A stretch of 64,000 nt of DNA from Thinopyrum elongatum (taxonomy: Eukaryota; Streptophyta; Magnoliopsida; Poales; Poaceae). The notes beneath the pieces are model-generated. The model made no database searches. It had not been told where the DNA came from and worked only from the letters and a program-made list of their open reading frames with translations. A program made the translations under genes and the position numbers. Within the stretch, counting starts at the first letter, position 1. Every line of letters begins with the position of its first letter. The DNA lies in NCBI GenBank assembly GCA_011799875.1, contig CM022302.1, forward strand, positions 179,048,942 through 179,112,941, given 5' to 3'. Below, piece by piece: positions 1 to 9,327 of this stretch.

Positions 1-345
1 TAGTCACGTCAGTGTAAGATGGACCGCGGGGGTGATACTCTGCGTCTGCAAGGGGTTTTCCGCAAAAAAATCCGGTTGGTAGGCCTTCTTTAATGCAGGT
101 GGATTGTTTCAGGGGCCGCATTTGCAAAAACGCTGCCACTTGCATACGCCATTTTGCAAATAAAAAAAACCTTGCCCCCACCTTGGTTCCATCGACCATG
201 CTTCAAAACCAACCGATGCGGAAAGAAAGGAAAAGAAAAGGAAAGAAAGGGAAGAAAGAGAAGAAAGTAAAGAGGAGGAGGCGATTGCGATGGCGATCAC
301 CTAGGGTTTTTGCTTCGACACAAGGAGGCCTCGGTGGCGGCACCT

Positions 346-1463
346 ATGCCGGAGATTTCACCGTCGAGTGGAAGCATGGCACTACGGTTGCGACCAAAGG
401 GCGAGACACCTCCGGTTTATGGTGAGTTCTCGTTCCTTGCCGCCCCTGATGTCATTGTTGTTCATGTTCCCGTGGGCCGTCATTTAGATGTCATGTTCGT
501 GTGGCTTAGATGTCGCCAACGTCATGCTTCGTTCGTATGGCTTGCTTGGGCTATGGAAAGAAGGGTTTTCTTTTTTTGGCAGGGGGAAGGGTGGCATGCT
601 CGGGACGAGATTAAAGTAGAGGATTTTGGATGCTAGTATAGGTAAACAAGTGCTTCTGAGATTATATGGTATAGCTTAGATGTGAATCATATAACTCAAT
701 TGCCCATGTTCAACTAACTGAATTTATGTGTGCCGGAGCTAGATCCGACAGATCCCGGTAGGGTATCTTACCTAGGTGACTTGGCCGATGGTAATAGGGG
801 CAAGGTTTTACCCGAGTTTGGGCTCTCCCAGAGGAGAAAATATCCTACTCTTGCTCATATATTGTGTTGAGGTGTATGTAAAGTACCAAGGGATTGTATT
901 TTATCCTATCGACGAGCCCAACCCCTGGCTTATATAGCATACCTGGGGCCCTAGAGTTACAGACCCTAGTCGGCTACGTCAGTGGAGGTAGAGTCATCCA
1001 CGGCACTGGTATCTGCCGATTGTCCTCCAAGTCTCCCGGAGTCTTCGTATAATTCGCCAAGGGCCGCCCAATGTACCCCATGATGGAACCGACCTAGGGG
1101 TCCTCAGCCAGACCCATCAGGCTGGGAACCGACATGGCGAGGGACCCCTTTTGGGCGGGACACTATCGATGTGCTAACTGAATGTGTGAACAATATGTGT
1201 TAATTGAACTTAACTTTGTTGAACTGTCTTTGCACATGCTAACTGATGTTGTTAACTGAACTTGACCATGCTAGCGGAATTTTGCAATTTTGCGATGCAA
1301 ACCGATCTTTGCAAATTAACTGGATTTTACACATTATCTGATCGGCTGAATTTGTAATGTCCATGTAGGTGATGAAGAAAGGGATTTCCTTTACTGTTGC
1401 TATGAACTATGGAGGTTTTTTCATTGGGTGTGGTTCCGAGGTTGTTTCGGAGATCTAGAGGAG
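346..1463 (+). pseudogene. Possible two-exon gene or transposon gene fragment
   Basis: An ATG at 346 opens a frame that reaches a good splice donor (ATG|GTGAGT, GT at 422-423). The phase is kept by an acceptor at 1367-1368 (CATGTAG|GTGATGAAG). The second exon stays open to a second donor-like site at 1464 (GAG|GTAAGA). The spliced reading is tryptophan- and phenylalanine-rich with an acidic start and matches no family I can name. The proposed intron would contain the possible solo LTR at 731-1168. It could be a captured gene fragment or chance. No stop codon or third exon could be assigned. Confidence 0.2.
731..1168. mobile_element. Possible solo LTR (about 440 bp)
   Basis: A block with a different texture interrupts sequence rich in CTAACTGAA motifs. 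It starts with TG after ATGTG (726-730) and is followed by ATGTG (1169-1173), so a 5 bp target duplication is possible. Phrases such as TTTTACCCGAGTTTGGGC and the GGGCGGGACA near the end resemble LTRs of grass gypsy elements. The right terminus does not read CA exactly, so the borders are uncertain. Confidence 0.3.
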
Positions 1464-1842
1464 GTAAGACATTTGGTTCTCTTTGGTTGGATCAGGATGA
1501 TTGTCTAGGCCCCTTCATCATCGTCTTCTCTAGGGCGGTGATCTTATCCTTATCTTCATTGTCGTTGATTTCTTCTTGCTCCGACCGACAACTTCCCGCC
1601 TCATGCGCCAACGCCTTTATCTGGCTCCGAGAATGTTTTGAAGATCTAGAGGAGGTAAGGCATTTCAGTTTTGTCTGATCGGATCGTGGTGGTTGTCTAG
1701 GGCCCTTCGTCGTCCTTTTCTATAGGACGATGATTTGATCCTTACTTCCTTATCGTTGATTTCTCCTGGCTCCGACCAGCAACTTTCCGCCCCGTGCCTC
1801 AAGACTGTTATCTTTCTCCAAGGAAGTTTCGGAGATCTAGAG
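1446..1842. repeat. Imperfect tandem repeat, period about 191 bp, two copies plus a partial third
   Basis: The landmark AGATCTAGAG occurs at 1451, 1642 and 1833, giving an even 191 bp spacing. The units share the tract GTCTAGG(G)CCCTTC, a GTCGTTGATTTCT-like tract and GCTCCGACC. The first two copies carry the donor-like GAG|GTAAG right after the landmark. The copies have clearly diverged, so the duplication is not recent. Confidence 0.75.
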
Positions 1843-2034
1843 ACGGCATGGATATTTGCTCATGACGTGCCATTGGCACCGACAACTACATGAGGAAGAC
1901 ATCATTCATATACAACATGGCGTTTTATTTCTAATATATTGTCTTTAATTGCCTTCTACTTGTAGGAAGAGAAAAAGGCCCTTTTCTTGACAACAAATAG
2001 ACTTTATTTCTCATATGATGGTCATGTCATTTAC

Positions 2035-2134
2035 AAGTAAAAGTTAGGGATTACATCATCCCAAGAACCCGAAGATCTAGCACTAAAAGAGTCCTAAAAG
2101 AATGCCGAAGTAAAAGTTAGGGATTACATCATCC
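2035..2134. repeat. Direct repeat of 27 bp, spaced 73 bp
   Basis: The same 27 bases (AAGTAAAAGTTAGGGATTAC...) occur at 2035-2061 and 2108-2134 with about 46 bp between them. The second copy abuts the 3' side of the reverse-strand L1 relic, so the pair may be target-site duplications or a short tandem duplication. Confidence 0.5.
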
Positions 2135-2712
2135 GATTTTTGCCAAGTCCATTGCCAACTGCTTGCATTCAGAGACCAATGCAACGTCGTGTCCTAAATA
2201 AGAGTCCATTTGCTGAATTGCCTCCACCCCTGAATCAACATTTAGATATGCGGAAGAAACCAAGTTGCTTCTGCTAGAAAGTCACCCCGTTCATCACGCA
2301 CAACAATACCACAAGCTCCAGATCAATCCATGAGACATTTTTTGCCACATATGTTCTTTCTTTCAAGTCGGGAGCTTTGGAGACATCAATCTGATGTAAT
2401 TTGTAGGTAGGACGCGAATAGACAGTGCTGTTTTCTCAGGGTTTTGAATCACGATTTCTTTCACAAGTTGTCGTCGTTACCACCAAAGTTACCACGCCGC
2501 CACAACAGCCAGTTCGACCACAGGTACTCCACCCGAAACAACATCAAGCTTTGATAAGATATTCATAGTGACTGAGCCTGATTTGTCCTTATCAGTTGCT
2601 CTTTGAATGTCATCTAGAAGTCCCAACCGAGACCACACTTCTTTCACGTGACGACATTTGAAGAGGCGGTGCTGCAAGTCATCGACACCCATCAAACGGC
2701 ATGGGCATTCAG
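2135..2712 (-). pseudogene. L1-type LINE 3' fragment (zinc-binding RVT C-terminus and RNase H-like region), broken
   Basis: Read on the minus strand, 2489-2695 encodes a segment with the CP-C...DDLQHRLFKC..VKEVW pattern typical of the zf-RVT region at the C-terminus of plant L1 reverse transcriptase proteins. Further toward 2135 the frame, broken by stops and shifts, holds NPEKTALSI and then an RNase H-like stretch. This order is the usual one in plant non-LTR elements that carry an RNase H domain. Neither the reverse-transcriptase core nor a 5' end is present, so this is a 5'-truncated dead copy. The family is clear; a subfamily cannot be named. Confidence 0.6.
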
Positions 2713-2948
2713 GTGAACAAGGTATGTATGGGAAAGAAAAGGCATTCTACTTCTAGGAAAATAAAATATCTTCTTTCCTAAGAAAAGAAAAAGGAAAGAT
2801 AAGATCTTCCCTGCCCCGATGTGGTGCACTGGTCTCATCCTCCCCAGCTTGACACCAAAATACTCACGGAGACTGCACTGCTCCGTGGCCGGATCGCCTC
2901 AGTTCGCCAACGGTTTGCGCGAATGGGTTGGCGGCCACAGCTGGACCT

Positions 2949-3107
2949 TTATAAATCACGGTCACGGACACGTCTACCTACCAACAACCCACACACGCGC
3001 CCGGCACAAGTCCCACAGCCACACTGCGCCGCACTGCACTGGACACACGGCCGCGCACGCGGCGCCGCGGAGAGGCGAGGAGAGAGGGAGAGACGGGGGA
3101 GGCGGCG
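2949..3107 (+). promoter_or_regulatory. TATA box and 5' leader of the gene at 3108
   Basis: TTATAAAT lies at 2949-2956, so transcription would be expected to start at about 2980. The roughly 125 nt leader is CA-rich, then GC-rich, and ends in GGCGGCGATGG, a good plant start context. I see no ATG in the predicted leader before 3108. Confidence 0.55.
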
Positions 3108-3542
3108 ATGGTAGAAGGCGGCAGCGGCGCCGGGGCTACGTCGACCTGCAGGCGCGGCGGCGGCGGCGGCGGCATCGTCAGCCCCGCGGCACGGCGGTGC
3201 TACGGCGGCGGGTGCGGGCTCGGGCGCCTGGTGCGGCGCCTGCGGCGGCAGGGGAGGCAGGCGCTGTGCGCGGCCAGGCCGGCCGCGTCGTCATCGTCTT
3301 CGTCGGCGGCCGGGGCGCTCCGGGGGTGCCAGTACGACCCGCTGAGCTACGCGCGCAACTTCGACCAGAGCGGCTTCGGCGACCCGGACGCGGACGCGGC
3401 CAGCCTCTACTACAGCTACACCTTCTCCTCCCGCTTCGTGCTCGCGCCGGGCAGCGCCACCTCGTCCTCAACCGCCGTCGCGGCCGTCGCTGCGCCGAAC
3501 GGCCTCGTCGTCGCCAGCCGGCCAACCGCCGCCAGCCATTAG
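3108..3542 (+). CDS. Small plant-specific protein of unknown function
   Basis: A 144-residue intronless protein. The N-terminal half is low-complexity Gly/Ser/Ala/Arg sequence with a basic patch (RLVRRLRRQGRQ, about residues 40-51). The informative part is residues 73-109, where CQYDPLSYARNFDQSGFGD is followed by YYSYTFSSRF. The YDPLSYA.NFD...SSRF arrangement recurs in a family of small uncharacterised plant proteins, some loosely annotated as stress-induced. I know no biochemical role. There is no signal peptide or membrane helix. The start at 3108 is preferred because it has a strong ATG context and follows a TATA box. High GC matches grass single-exon genes. The 3' UTR probably ends near 3720-3760. 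It could be mildly truncated at the C-terminus, which is Ala/Thr-rich and degenerate. Confidence 0.7.
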   Translation: MVEGGSGAGATSTCRRGGGGGGIVSPAARRCYGGGCGLGRLVRRLRRQGRQALCAARPAASSSSSSAAGALRGCQYDPLSYARNFDQSGFGDPDADAASLYYSYTFSSRFVLAPGSATSSSTAVAAVAAPNGLVVASRPTAASH

Positions 3543-3643
3543 CCGTCCCGGCGCCAGTAGCTTCCCTTTCTCTCTCCTCGGGTTCCTTTTCCTCAACCTC
3601 TGGAATGGAAAGGCAGCTTGTTTTAATTCGATTAAAGAAGAGC

Positions 3644-3691
3644 TTTTCCGCAGGGGTAAGTTCGGTCTTTTCCGCAGGGGTAAGTTCGGTC
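3644..3691. repeat. Perfect 24 bp tandem duplication in the 3' UTR
   Basis: The 24-base unit TTTTCCGCAGGGGTAAGTTC... (20 shown) occurs twice without a mismatch (3644-3667, 3668-3691), 100 bp after the stop codon of the small gene. Perfect identity indicates a recent slippage event. Each unit contains CAG and GGTAAG, so it mimics splice sites. Confidence 0.9.
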
Positions 3692-3759
3692 GGGAGAAGA
3701 CGATGCTTGTAAATTAATACTGTAGTACTGTGTGTATGTGAGAAGAACGCCATTGCTGG

Positions 3760-4460
3760 ATCGATCGAGCTGTGCCATGCCATGCCATGCTCGACCGGAT
3801 TCTCAAGGACCGTATTCAGATTTCTGATTCTGAGCTGCCGAGGATAGGGTCGAGACTCGAGAGTACTGTAATTGCAGTGGCAGATGCCGATGGGCAGGGG
3901 GGACGTACAGGGCCGAGAGGCGCCATGAATGCGGCGGTACCGGCCGGCGGTGACGCCATCGCCATGGCACTGGGTGGGAGCGGAATGGGCGACGGTCGGG
4001 GGTGGTGGTGGCGCAATAATTGGCCCTGGAAATGGAATTCACGGCTCCGCAGTCCCGTCCGTGATCTGTCGCTGTCACCACCACCGCACCGGCTGTTTCG
4101 GGGTGGTGGTGGGGGCGGAGACGGAGGAGGAGAAGATGCCGCCAATCTGCCATGGCCGGCGAGACCGACCATGGCATCGACGCGTAACGGCATTATGGTG
4201 CGCCCCGTCACCCTCAGGATTCCTCGGATCTGATGCTTGCCCAGGCTGATGGGACGCATTCCGGCCACTGGACCCAATGAATCCCGGTCAGGGATTTTAC
4301 AGGATTCCGGTGCTGTTTTTACTTTCACTGGGATTTCCGACCAGGCGATATGGCTGTGTGTGTGTGTGTGTTGAGCAGACGCTCCTGCTTCGGTGCTTCC
4401 TTACCTAGTGGTTGTACTACGATGCAGATGATTTGTCTTGCTAGTTTATTTCTACATTTT
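3760..4460. other. GC-rich intergenic stretch
   Basis: Several frames stay open here only because GC is high; none resembles a known protein or has a coherent start. A (TG)n microsatellite lies at about 4355-4371. I see no RNA gene or transposon boundary. Confidence 0.5.
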
Positions 4461-4506
4461 CTGGGCAAAGTGAACTTTTTTTTTTGCGAAACTGGGCAAA
4501 GAGAAC
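4461..4506 (-). mobile_element. Ultra-short LINE-type retroinsertion (16 bp) with a 15 bp TSD
   Basis: CTGGGCAAAGTGAAC (4461-4475) and CTGGGCAAAGAGAAC (4492-4506) flank T10-GCGAAA (4476-4491). Read on the minus strand the insert is TTTCGC followed by poly(A), as expected for an extremely 5'-truncated product of target-primed reverse transcription. It lies about 150 bp upstream of the NF-YC promoter elements. Confidence 0.6.
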
Positions 4507-4611
4507 TGCAGCTTAGTGATAGGAATGTACAGTTACATGATACGGATTTTATGAGAGCAAGATAGCAAGAGAAAAGGAAACAAGCAATGTTTTTCTTCCA
4601 AAAATGAAAAT

Positions 4612-4725
4612 TGGGCCCAACCCAGGCAGATACATGGGCCGGATAAATCTAGCTTCACTGTTACGCCATCAAGAAGGGCTAGATGTTTCCATATAGGCCC
4701 AGACGGCCCACGACCCATAAAAACC
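4612..4725 (+). promoter_or_regulatory. NF-YC core promoter: TGGGCC/GGCCCA elements and TATA-like box
   Basis: TGGGCC/GGCCCA motifs occur at 4612-4619 (palindromic), 4635-4640, 4696-4701 and 4705-4710. Such motifs are called site II elements in plants, bind TCP factors and are common in broadly expressed genes. CATAAAAACC at 4716-4725 is a TATA-like box. The sequence after about 4740 is CT-rich, as in many plant leaders. Confidence 0.5.
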
Positions 4726-4739
4726 CCTGCCTGCAGTGT

Positions 4740-7048
4740 CTCTCCCTTGACTCTTCTTCTCTTCGTCCTTGACCGAGGGCGACTCTCTGTCTCTCTCGCT
4801 TCCGAGAATCCACCAGCGGAGCAGCGAGACAGGGACCCCTCCGCCGCCACAACCACCGCCCTACTCGCCGCCGCCTCACCGCCTCCATCGCCGTCTCCTA
4901 CGTCCTCCTGTCCCCGTACCGGAGATCCGGCGGTTCTCGGTAACAAACTTTTCCCCCCTCCCCAACTTTTTTTTTTCCGCGGGGCGTGATCCCGTTCAAT
5001 TCCCGCATGCACGCCTGCCTAGATTGATCCGGAATTTTCTTCCCCGTTTCGCGCATGTCGTGTTTGCGATCTGCTGGTGGCTTCTCGTTTGCTGAATTCG
5101 TAGGGTAAGCGCGATTCGGCGATGGTTTCGGTTGTGAAATTGGTGGTGTTGATGCGTCTTCTTCGACGGAAGAGTGTCATAATTCTTCCGTAACCATCGG
5201 CCCATCACCAGGGCCACGCCCACGCGTTGGCACTGTTCCACTGCATGCGCCCGAGTGATCCGTAATTGACCTAGTTCAGTTCTGTTTTCTCTTAGGCATG
5301 GCTCTTTTTCGTTAGATTTCCTAGGTATGTCTAACTAAGTTGTGTGACAGACTTGATTCTCGTACATGTAAGAGCTAAGGGATTGGATGTATGCATCAAA
5401 TTCAGTTGCTAGCGTGATTTTCCACTAAAGCAAAATGAGAGTTCAGAGATTTACAGTGCGCGCTTCCGCCGTTCTGTTTATCTTCAGCGCCAATCCGGTG
5501 AGATTGCGATAGAGACAAATTCCGCTGTGTAGTAGGCTTAGTTGGGATTGGCTCCATGAAAGCTCAACCTTCTATAAATTAGTATTGGCGTGGAGTCGAC
5601 CCCTCCACGTGACCGACGTACTGATTACGCCAACGTATTGTGAATGATATTTTTGGTTGCATACGTTTCGCAGTCTGATTTTTGGAAGGTATCGATATAT
5701 GCCCCCGCCGTGTCTCTATGTCATGGTGACACGACATATGCCAGGTCTCCTTTGCCCACGTCAAACGCATGAATCGTTTTAAGCTGCCCAATTGCTATAT
5801 GTTCTAAGAAATACTATCAAGGCAGTTGTTATCTGCCTTTAGCTTACTTGGGAGAATACAATAAATCATTTTCAAGTGATGGTGAAAAGTGAGGATAAGA
5901 AAACGTAAGTCATTTGTCGTCTTGGTTATATGTGACAAACTTGATGATGTAGTAGGTTTAATTAAACAAACTTTGTCCTTTACATCGTCAAAGTTTGTAA
6001 AAGTAAGCTGTGCCATTAGGAAATAAAGAAGTCCTTTTACACGCCACTCCACTTTTAACTGTAGTTGAACTTTACAAGGTTTGGCATCTAGGTGTGATAT
6101 TGACTTAATTCAAGGCTCCTGGTTAATGCAAGTACATGATACTGCCTTACTAATTTAGGAGGAATATATAGCTATACATACCAGTCCTTTTCTGGAGACT
6201 CCCAAGTCCTAACTGAAGGTGTAGGTTTATGTGCCTTTTCTGTGTGATCTATGGGACCTGCTTGCACTGAAAATCCTCAGACATGTGGTGTACGCACATG
6301 GATGATTTGAAGCTCTGAACTTTCTGTATGGTTTGTACCGATCCATCTAACTTGCTTTGTTAAAGTAGTCCAAATATTGGATTCTTCTGTGTTTGCCCAT
6401 ACTCCTTAACCAATTTTAGCAGGGATTGATTGGTTATGCAAACATACACTTGCAAATTATGGATTGTTGTATTGCGAAGGAAACTTCTCCTTCTTATCCA
6501 TTGCTGTTTGTGTTCTGATGATACTTCTGCCTTTAAATCCTTTTCATTTCAGTTTCTTTATGTGTAGCGGTATAATCTTCTCTGTTCGGAATACTGCGAT
6601 CAACCTTCAGTGATGAAATATTGAGGTCAATTGATAGTTGCATTATGAAGGTTCTTATGACACATATTAGGGATAAGGTTGATGGGAACTTGTGATTTTT
6701 ATTTACATATAGTCTGTTTGATTTCATTTCTGCTGCTGCTTATTTTCTGATGATACTTCTCCGTTTAATCCTTTTAATTTCACCTTTTCATGTGTAACGA
6801 GAATCTTTTTGTGTTTGGAATGCTGCAATGGACCTTTCAGATTAAATGTTGAGTTCGATTGCTTTGATTCCTTCGTTCACATTATAAGATGGAATTCCCA
6901 TTCATCTACGATACATTTATGAATTTCCAATCTTGTAAACTTGTTCTGATCTTTCGAATTAATCTAGATGAAAATTAACTGTTCAATACCTTTAATTGTT
7001 TTGCGCAGTGCTCGGAAGATATTTGGCTTTGCACGAACAAGACCTCAC
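4740..7048 (+). other. NF-YC 5' leader: non-coding exon 1, 2.07 kb intron, start of exon 2
   Basis: The leader exon runs from about 4740 to 4939. It is CT- and CCG-rich, lacks an ATG and ends at a donor GGTTCTCG|GTAACA (GT at 4940-4941). The intron is AT- and T-rich with scattered stops. The acceptor is TTTTGCGCAG| (AG at 7007-7008), leaving 40 nt of leader before the ATG at 7049. A long intron in the 5' UTR is usual for grass NF-YC genes. The in-frame ATG at 6968 lies inside this intron and is therefore not the start. Exact transcription start and splicing would need RNA data. Confidence 0.55.
6512..6880. repeat. Diverged tandem duplication inside the NF-YC leader intron
   Basis: TTCTGATGATACTTCT occurs at 6512 and 6745, a 233 bp offset. 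It is followed in both copies by TTTAAATCC/TTTAATCC, a TTTCA tract, ATGTGTA, a TTCGGAATACTGC/TTTGGAATGCTGC tract and a GTTGAG/ATTGAG-like tract. The copies differ at many sites, so the duplication is old. Confidence 0.6.
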
Positions 7049-7831
7049 ATGGAACCATCCTCGCAGCCTGAGCCTGTGGTGGGTGTGGCCACTGCTGGGT
7101 CACAAGCATATCCTGCTCCTGCTGCCTATCCAGCTCCAGCCATGGTTCCTGGAGGTGCTGCCGCCATTCCTCCTGGTTCACAGCCAGCAGTGCCATTCCC
7201 CGCTAATCCAGCTCAACTCAGTGCTCAGCACCAACTGGTTTACCAACAAGCCCAGCAATTTCACCAACAACTGCAGCAACAGCAGCAGCAGCAACTTCGT
7301 GAGTTCTGGGCTACCCAAATGGAAGAGATCGAGCAGGCAGCTGACTTCAAGAACCACACCTTACCACTGGCAAGGATAAAAAAGATAATGAAGGCTGATG
7401 AGGATGTCCGGATGATCTCTGCAGAAGCTCCTGTTGTCTTTGCAAAGGCATGCGAGGTGTTTATCTTAGAGTTGACACTGAGGTCATGGATGCACACTGA
7501 GGAGAACAAGCGCCGGACCTTGCAGAAGAATGACATTGCAGCTGCCATTACCAGGACTGACATCTACGACTTCTTGGTGGACATCATTCCCAGGGATGAC
7601 ATGAAGGAGGAAGGCCTTGGGCTTCCGAGGGTGGGCTTGCCACCTGCTGCTCTAGGGGCACCGGCTGATGCATATCCTCCTTATTACTATGTGCCAGCAC
7701 AACAGGTACCGGGAGTAGGAATGATGTATGGTGGCCAGCAGGGTCACCCAGTGGCATATGCATGGCAGCAGCCTCAAGGGCAACAGGCCGAGGAGGCCCC
7801 TGAAGAGCAGCAGCAATCTCCCTCAAACTAG
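7049..7831 (+). CDS. NF-YC: Nuclear transcription factor Y subunit C (NF-YC/HAP5)
   Basis: A 260-residue protein encoded by one exon. Residues 1-60 are Pro/Ala-rich, 60-83 Gln-rich, and about 102-181 form the H2A-like histone fold. Family landmarks are LPLARIKKIMK (105-115), DEDVRMISAEAP (118-129), FAKACEVFILELTLRSW (131-147) and the RRTLQKNDIAAAI...DFLVDIIPRD block (155-183). The C-terminus is Tyr/Pro/Gln-rich. In the known mechanism NF-YC pairs with NF-YB through the histone fold, enters the nucleus and recruits NF-YA to bind CCAAT boxes. In plants NF-YC also works with CONSTANS-type proteins in flowering and with ABA-response factors. The first ATG after the splice acceptor is 7049. All core residues I know are present, with no frameshift. 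The paralogue number cannot be assigned from sequence alone. Confidence 0.95.
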   Translation: MEPSSQPEPVVGVATAGSQAYPAPAAYPAPAMVPGGAAAIPPGSQPAVPFPANPAQLSAQHQLVYQQAQQFHQQLQQQQQQQLREFWATQMEEIEQAADFKNHTLPLARIKKIMKADEDVRMISAEAPVVFAKACEVFILELTLRSWMHTEENKRRTLQKNDIAAAITRTDIYDFLVDIIPRDDMKEEGLGLPRVGLPPAALGAPADAYPPYYYVPAQQVPGVGMMYGGQQGHPVAYAWQQPQGQQAEEAPEEQQQSPSN

Positions 7832-8052
7832 CCAAGAGATTGATACAATGAAGCCATGACATGATCCTGAACTTGATGCCTATAAACTCAGGCTTGTGTT
7901 AATTTATTTCCATCATCGTTGGCCGGAACAGTTACTCATGATTAGGTCTTAGGGGGGTTCCTAATGGTAGCTTCGACGCTGGTATGGCACCAGCGGTAGG
8001 AAAAAAAGATTGTGATTTGTTAGGTGATTTGAAACTGATTTAGTAAACAGTA
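7832..8052 (+). other. NF-YC 3' UTR, at least in part
   Basis: T-rich, AT-biased sequence follows the TAG stop at 7829-7831. No canonical AATAAA was identified with confidence. The transcript probably extends into the first copy of the duplicated flank (from 8053), but its end cannot be seen. Confidence 0.45.
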
Positions 8053-8640
8053 CCTTCGTTTTCGCCCTAGTTTCTATCTAATCCAAGATTCCAAATGCCT
8101 GCCTGTGGAGAGCCTTGTAAGAATCGATTGGTGGAGGCTGTTGTCATGCCTCTGTTTGATTGCCTCATTTACCAGTCATGATGCCGCCTGCCTCGCAAGA
8201 ATCCTGCCTTCCGATTTGGCAGTCAATACCAAGGGCATGAAAAAACAGGTTGGCTCCTTCCTTTGTGGTGGATCCTATGCATGTGTGTAGAGGATATTAC
8301 TGCCTGTCTGCTCCCTGTTTGAGGAATACCGGGGGACATGAATTATTGTGCTTTCCAGTGTGGCTGTTGAATCTGTGTGCTTAATTTGGAGTATATGCAT
8401 TTCCAATTTGCCGCCTATTTAATTGAGCTCGAAAATGCATACATGGTCACCCTTCTTTAGAACAACAAATACAGATTCTTGTTCATAAGCATAGGCGCAT
8501 AGCAACTAAACCTACTGTTGTTATATATTTGGTTGTCAGTAGGCCTGTAACAGCCTTTGAGATTCCAACAAGTAGGAAGAGAGGGATGGCAGATTTTTTT
8601 TTTACTTGGTTTGGTTTGTTGCACCTCAATTACCAGGTTA
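8053..8640. repeat. Duplicated NF-YC 3' flank, copy 1
   Basis: Starts CCTTCGTTTTCGCCCTAG and ends at CACCTCAATTACCAGGTTA. Copy 2 lies at 10804-11530 in the same orientation. Shared tracts include GGAGAGCCTTGTAAGAATCG, TGCCGCCTGCCTCGCAAGAA and GTTCATAAGCATAG. Copy 1 lacks the two retroinsertions seen in copy 2 and continues past the TTA at which a Harbinger-like element starts in copy 2. Any reading frames here are short and not supported. Confidence 0.85.
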
Positions 8641-9011
8641 GGGGATGCATAGGGCGAATGACAAACTAGCAATGTAGGCTGAGTCTGCGAGGTTCTTCCG
8701 TCTTGCTTTCCCTTTATCAACCCAATCTATACCTACTATTAAACGGACCTACTATTAAACGGAATAGGTATTCTTGGTTTGGTTCGTTTTATTTCGTCCC
8801 GTTTTGAATAATTTTATACATACGCCATGTTTTAGTGGGAAACTTCTGGGCTGGCTCACGCTCCAGCCTGGAGCGAGCCAAAAAGAATTGGTGCTCGGGC
8901 CAGAGTCAAACTCGCAACCACGCACAAACACACAAACCTTCTGAACCAACTTATCCAGTTGTCTCATCTGAACTGTAACTGGTTCATGTCTACGTGTAGG
9001 ATCCGTAAAAT

Positions 9012-9059
9012 AACGTGTATGTGTAGATTCTCAAAAAAAAAAAAACGTTTATGTGTAGA
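9012..9059 (+). mobile_element. Ultra-short LINE-type retroinsertion (16 bp) with a 16 bp TSD
   Basis: AACGTGTATGTGTAGA (9012-9027) and AACGTTTATGTGTAGA (9044-9059) flank TTCTC plus A11 (9028-9043). The insert reads as the last few bases of a LINE followed by its poly(A) tail. One mismatch separates the flanking copies. Confidence 0.6.
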
Positions 9060-9097
9060 AATTTGCTATTTTGAATTGCCACGTTAAGAAACTTGAT

Positions 9098-9327
9098 ATG
9101 ATGATCTTTTTACCTTTTTTTAAGACAATGATGACCCTTTTACCTTTTTATTTTTAGGGATGATGACCTTTTTACCTTCTTTTTAACACAGTACCGAAGC
9201 CAGCTCATATAAACACGCATACACTCACCCCTATAAACGCACACACGCACTCACTACCCCTATGAACACCTCTGAGAGACTGAGCCGGTATATCATCTTG
9301 AGATTTTACAATGATGACCTTTTTATC
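9098..9327 (-). mobile_element. Cluster of LINE 3'-end insertions at one target site
   Basis: A 16-17 bp target (ATGATGACCTTTTTACC or close variants) appears four times, at about 9098-9114, 9128-9144, 9160-9176 and 9311-9327. The inserts between copies are 13, 15 and 134 bp. Each begins T-rich, so on the minus strand each ends in an A-rich tail. The 134 bp insert (9177-9310), read on the minus strand, has the CAGTCTCTCAGAGGTG...ATAGGGGTGAGTGTATG text that I recognise as a recurrent 3' tail of Triticeae LINEs. The first two gaps might also be replication slippage. Confidence 0.5.

Larger units (their letters stand above)
1..2034. other. Left-edge region without a convincing gene
   Basis: I see no intact gene here. 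The stretch has a purine-rich run at about 221-282, a possible spliced gene relic (346-1463), a possible solo LTR (731-1168) and a tandem repeat of about 191 bp (about 1446-1842), each listed separately. The remaining sequence is moderately AT-rich and its reading frames are short and unrelated to families I know. Confidence 0.5.

Noticed and set aside
2819..3712. 297-codon forward frame overlapping the small gene
   Set aside because: It is in another frame, begins upstream of the TATA box, is Arg-rich from GC-rich DNA, and lacks the conserved YDPLSYA/SSRF motifs of the frame at 3108.
3772..4328. Several long overlapping frames on both strands after the small gene
   Set aside because: All are open because of high GC; no motif, start context or splice logic supports any of them.
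6968..7048. Upstream in-frame ATG extending NF-YC by 27 residues
   Set aside because: It lies in the leader intron, before the CAG acceptor at 7008; the extension is not NF-YC-like.
8863..8975. tRNA-derived SINE on the minus strand
   Set aside because: A GGTTGCGAGTTTGACTC-like B box and an A-box-like stretch are suggestive, but the A box misses key positions and no poly(A) or target duplication was found.
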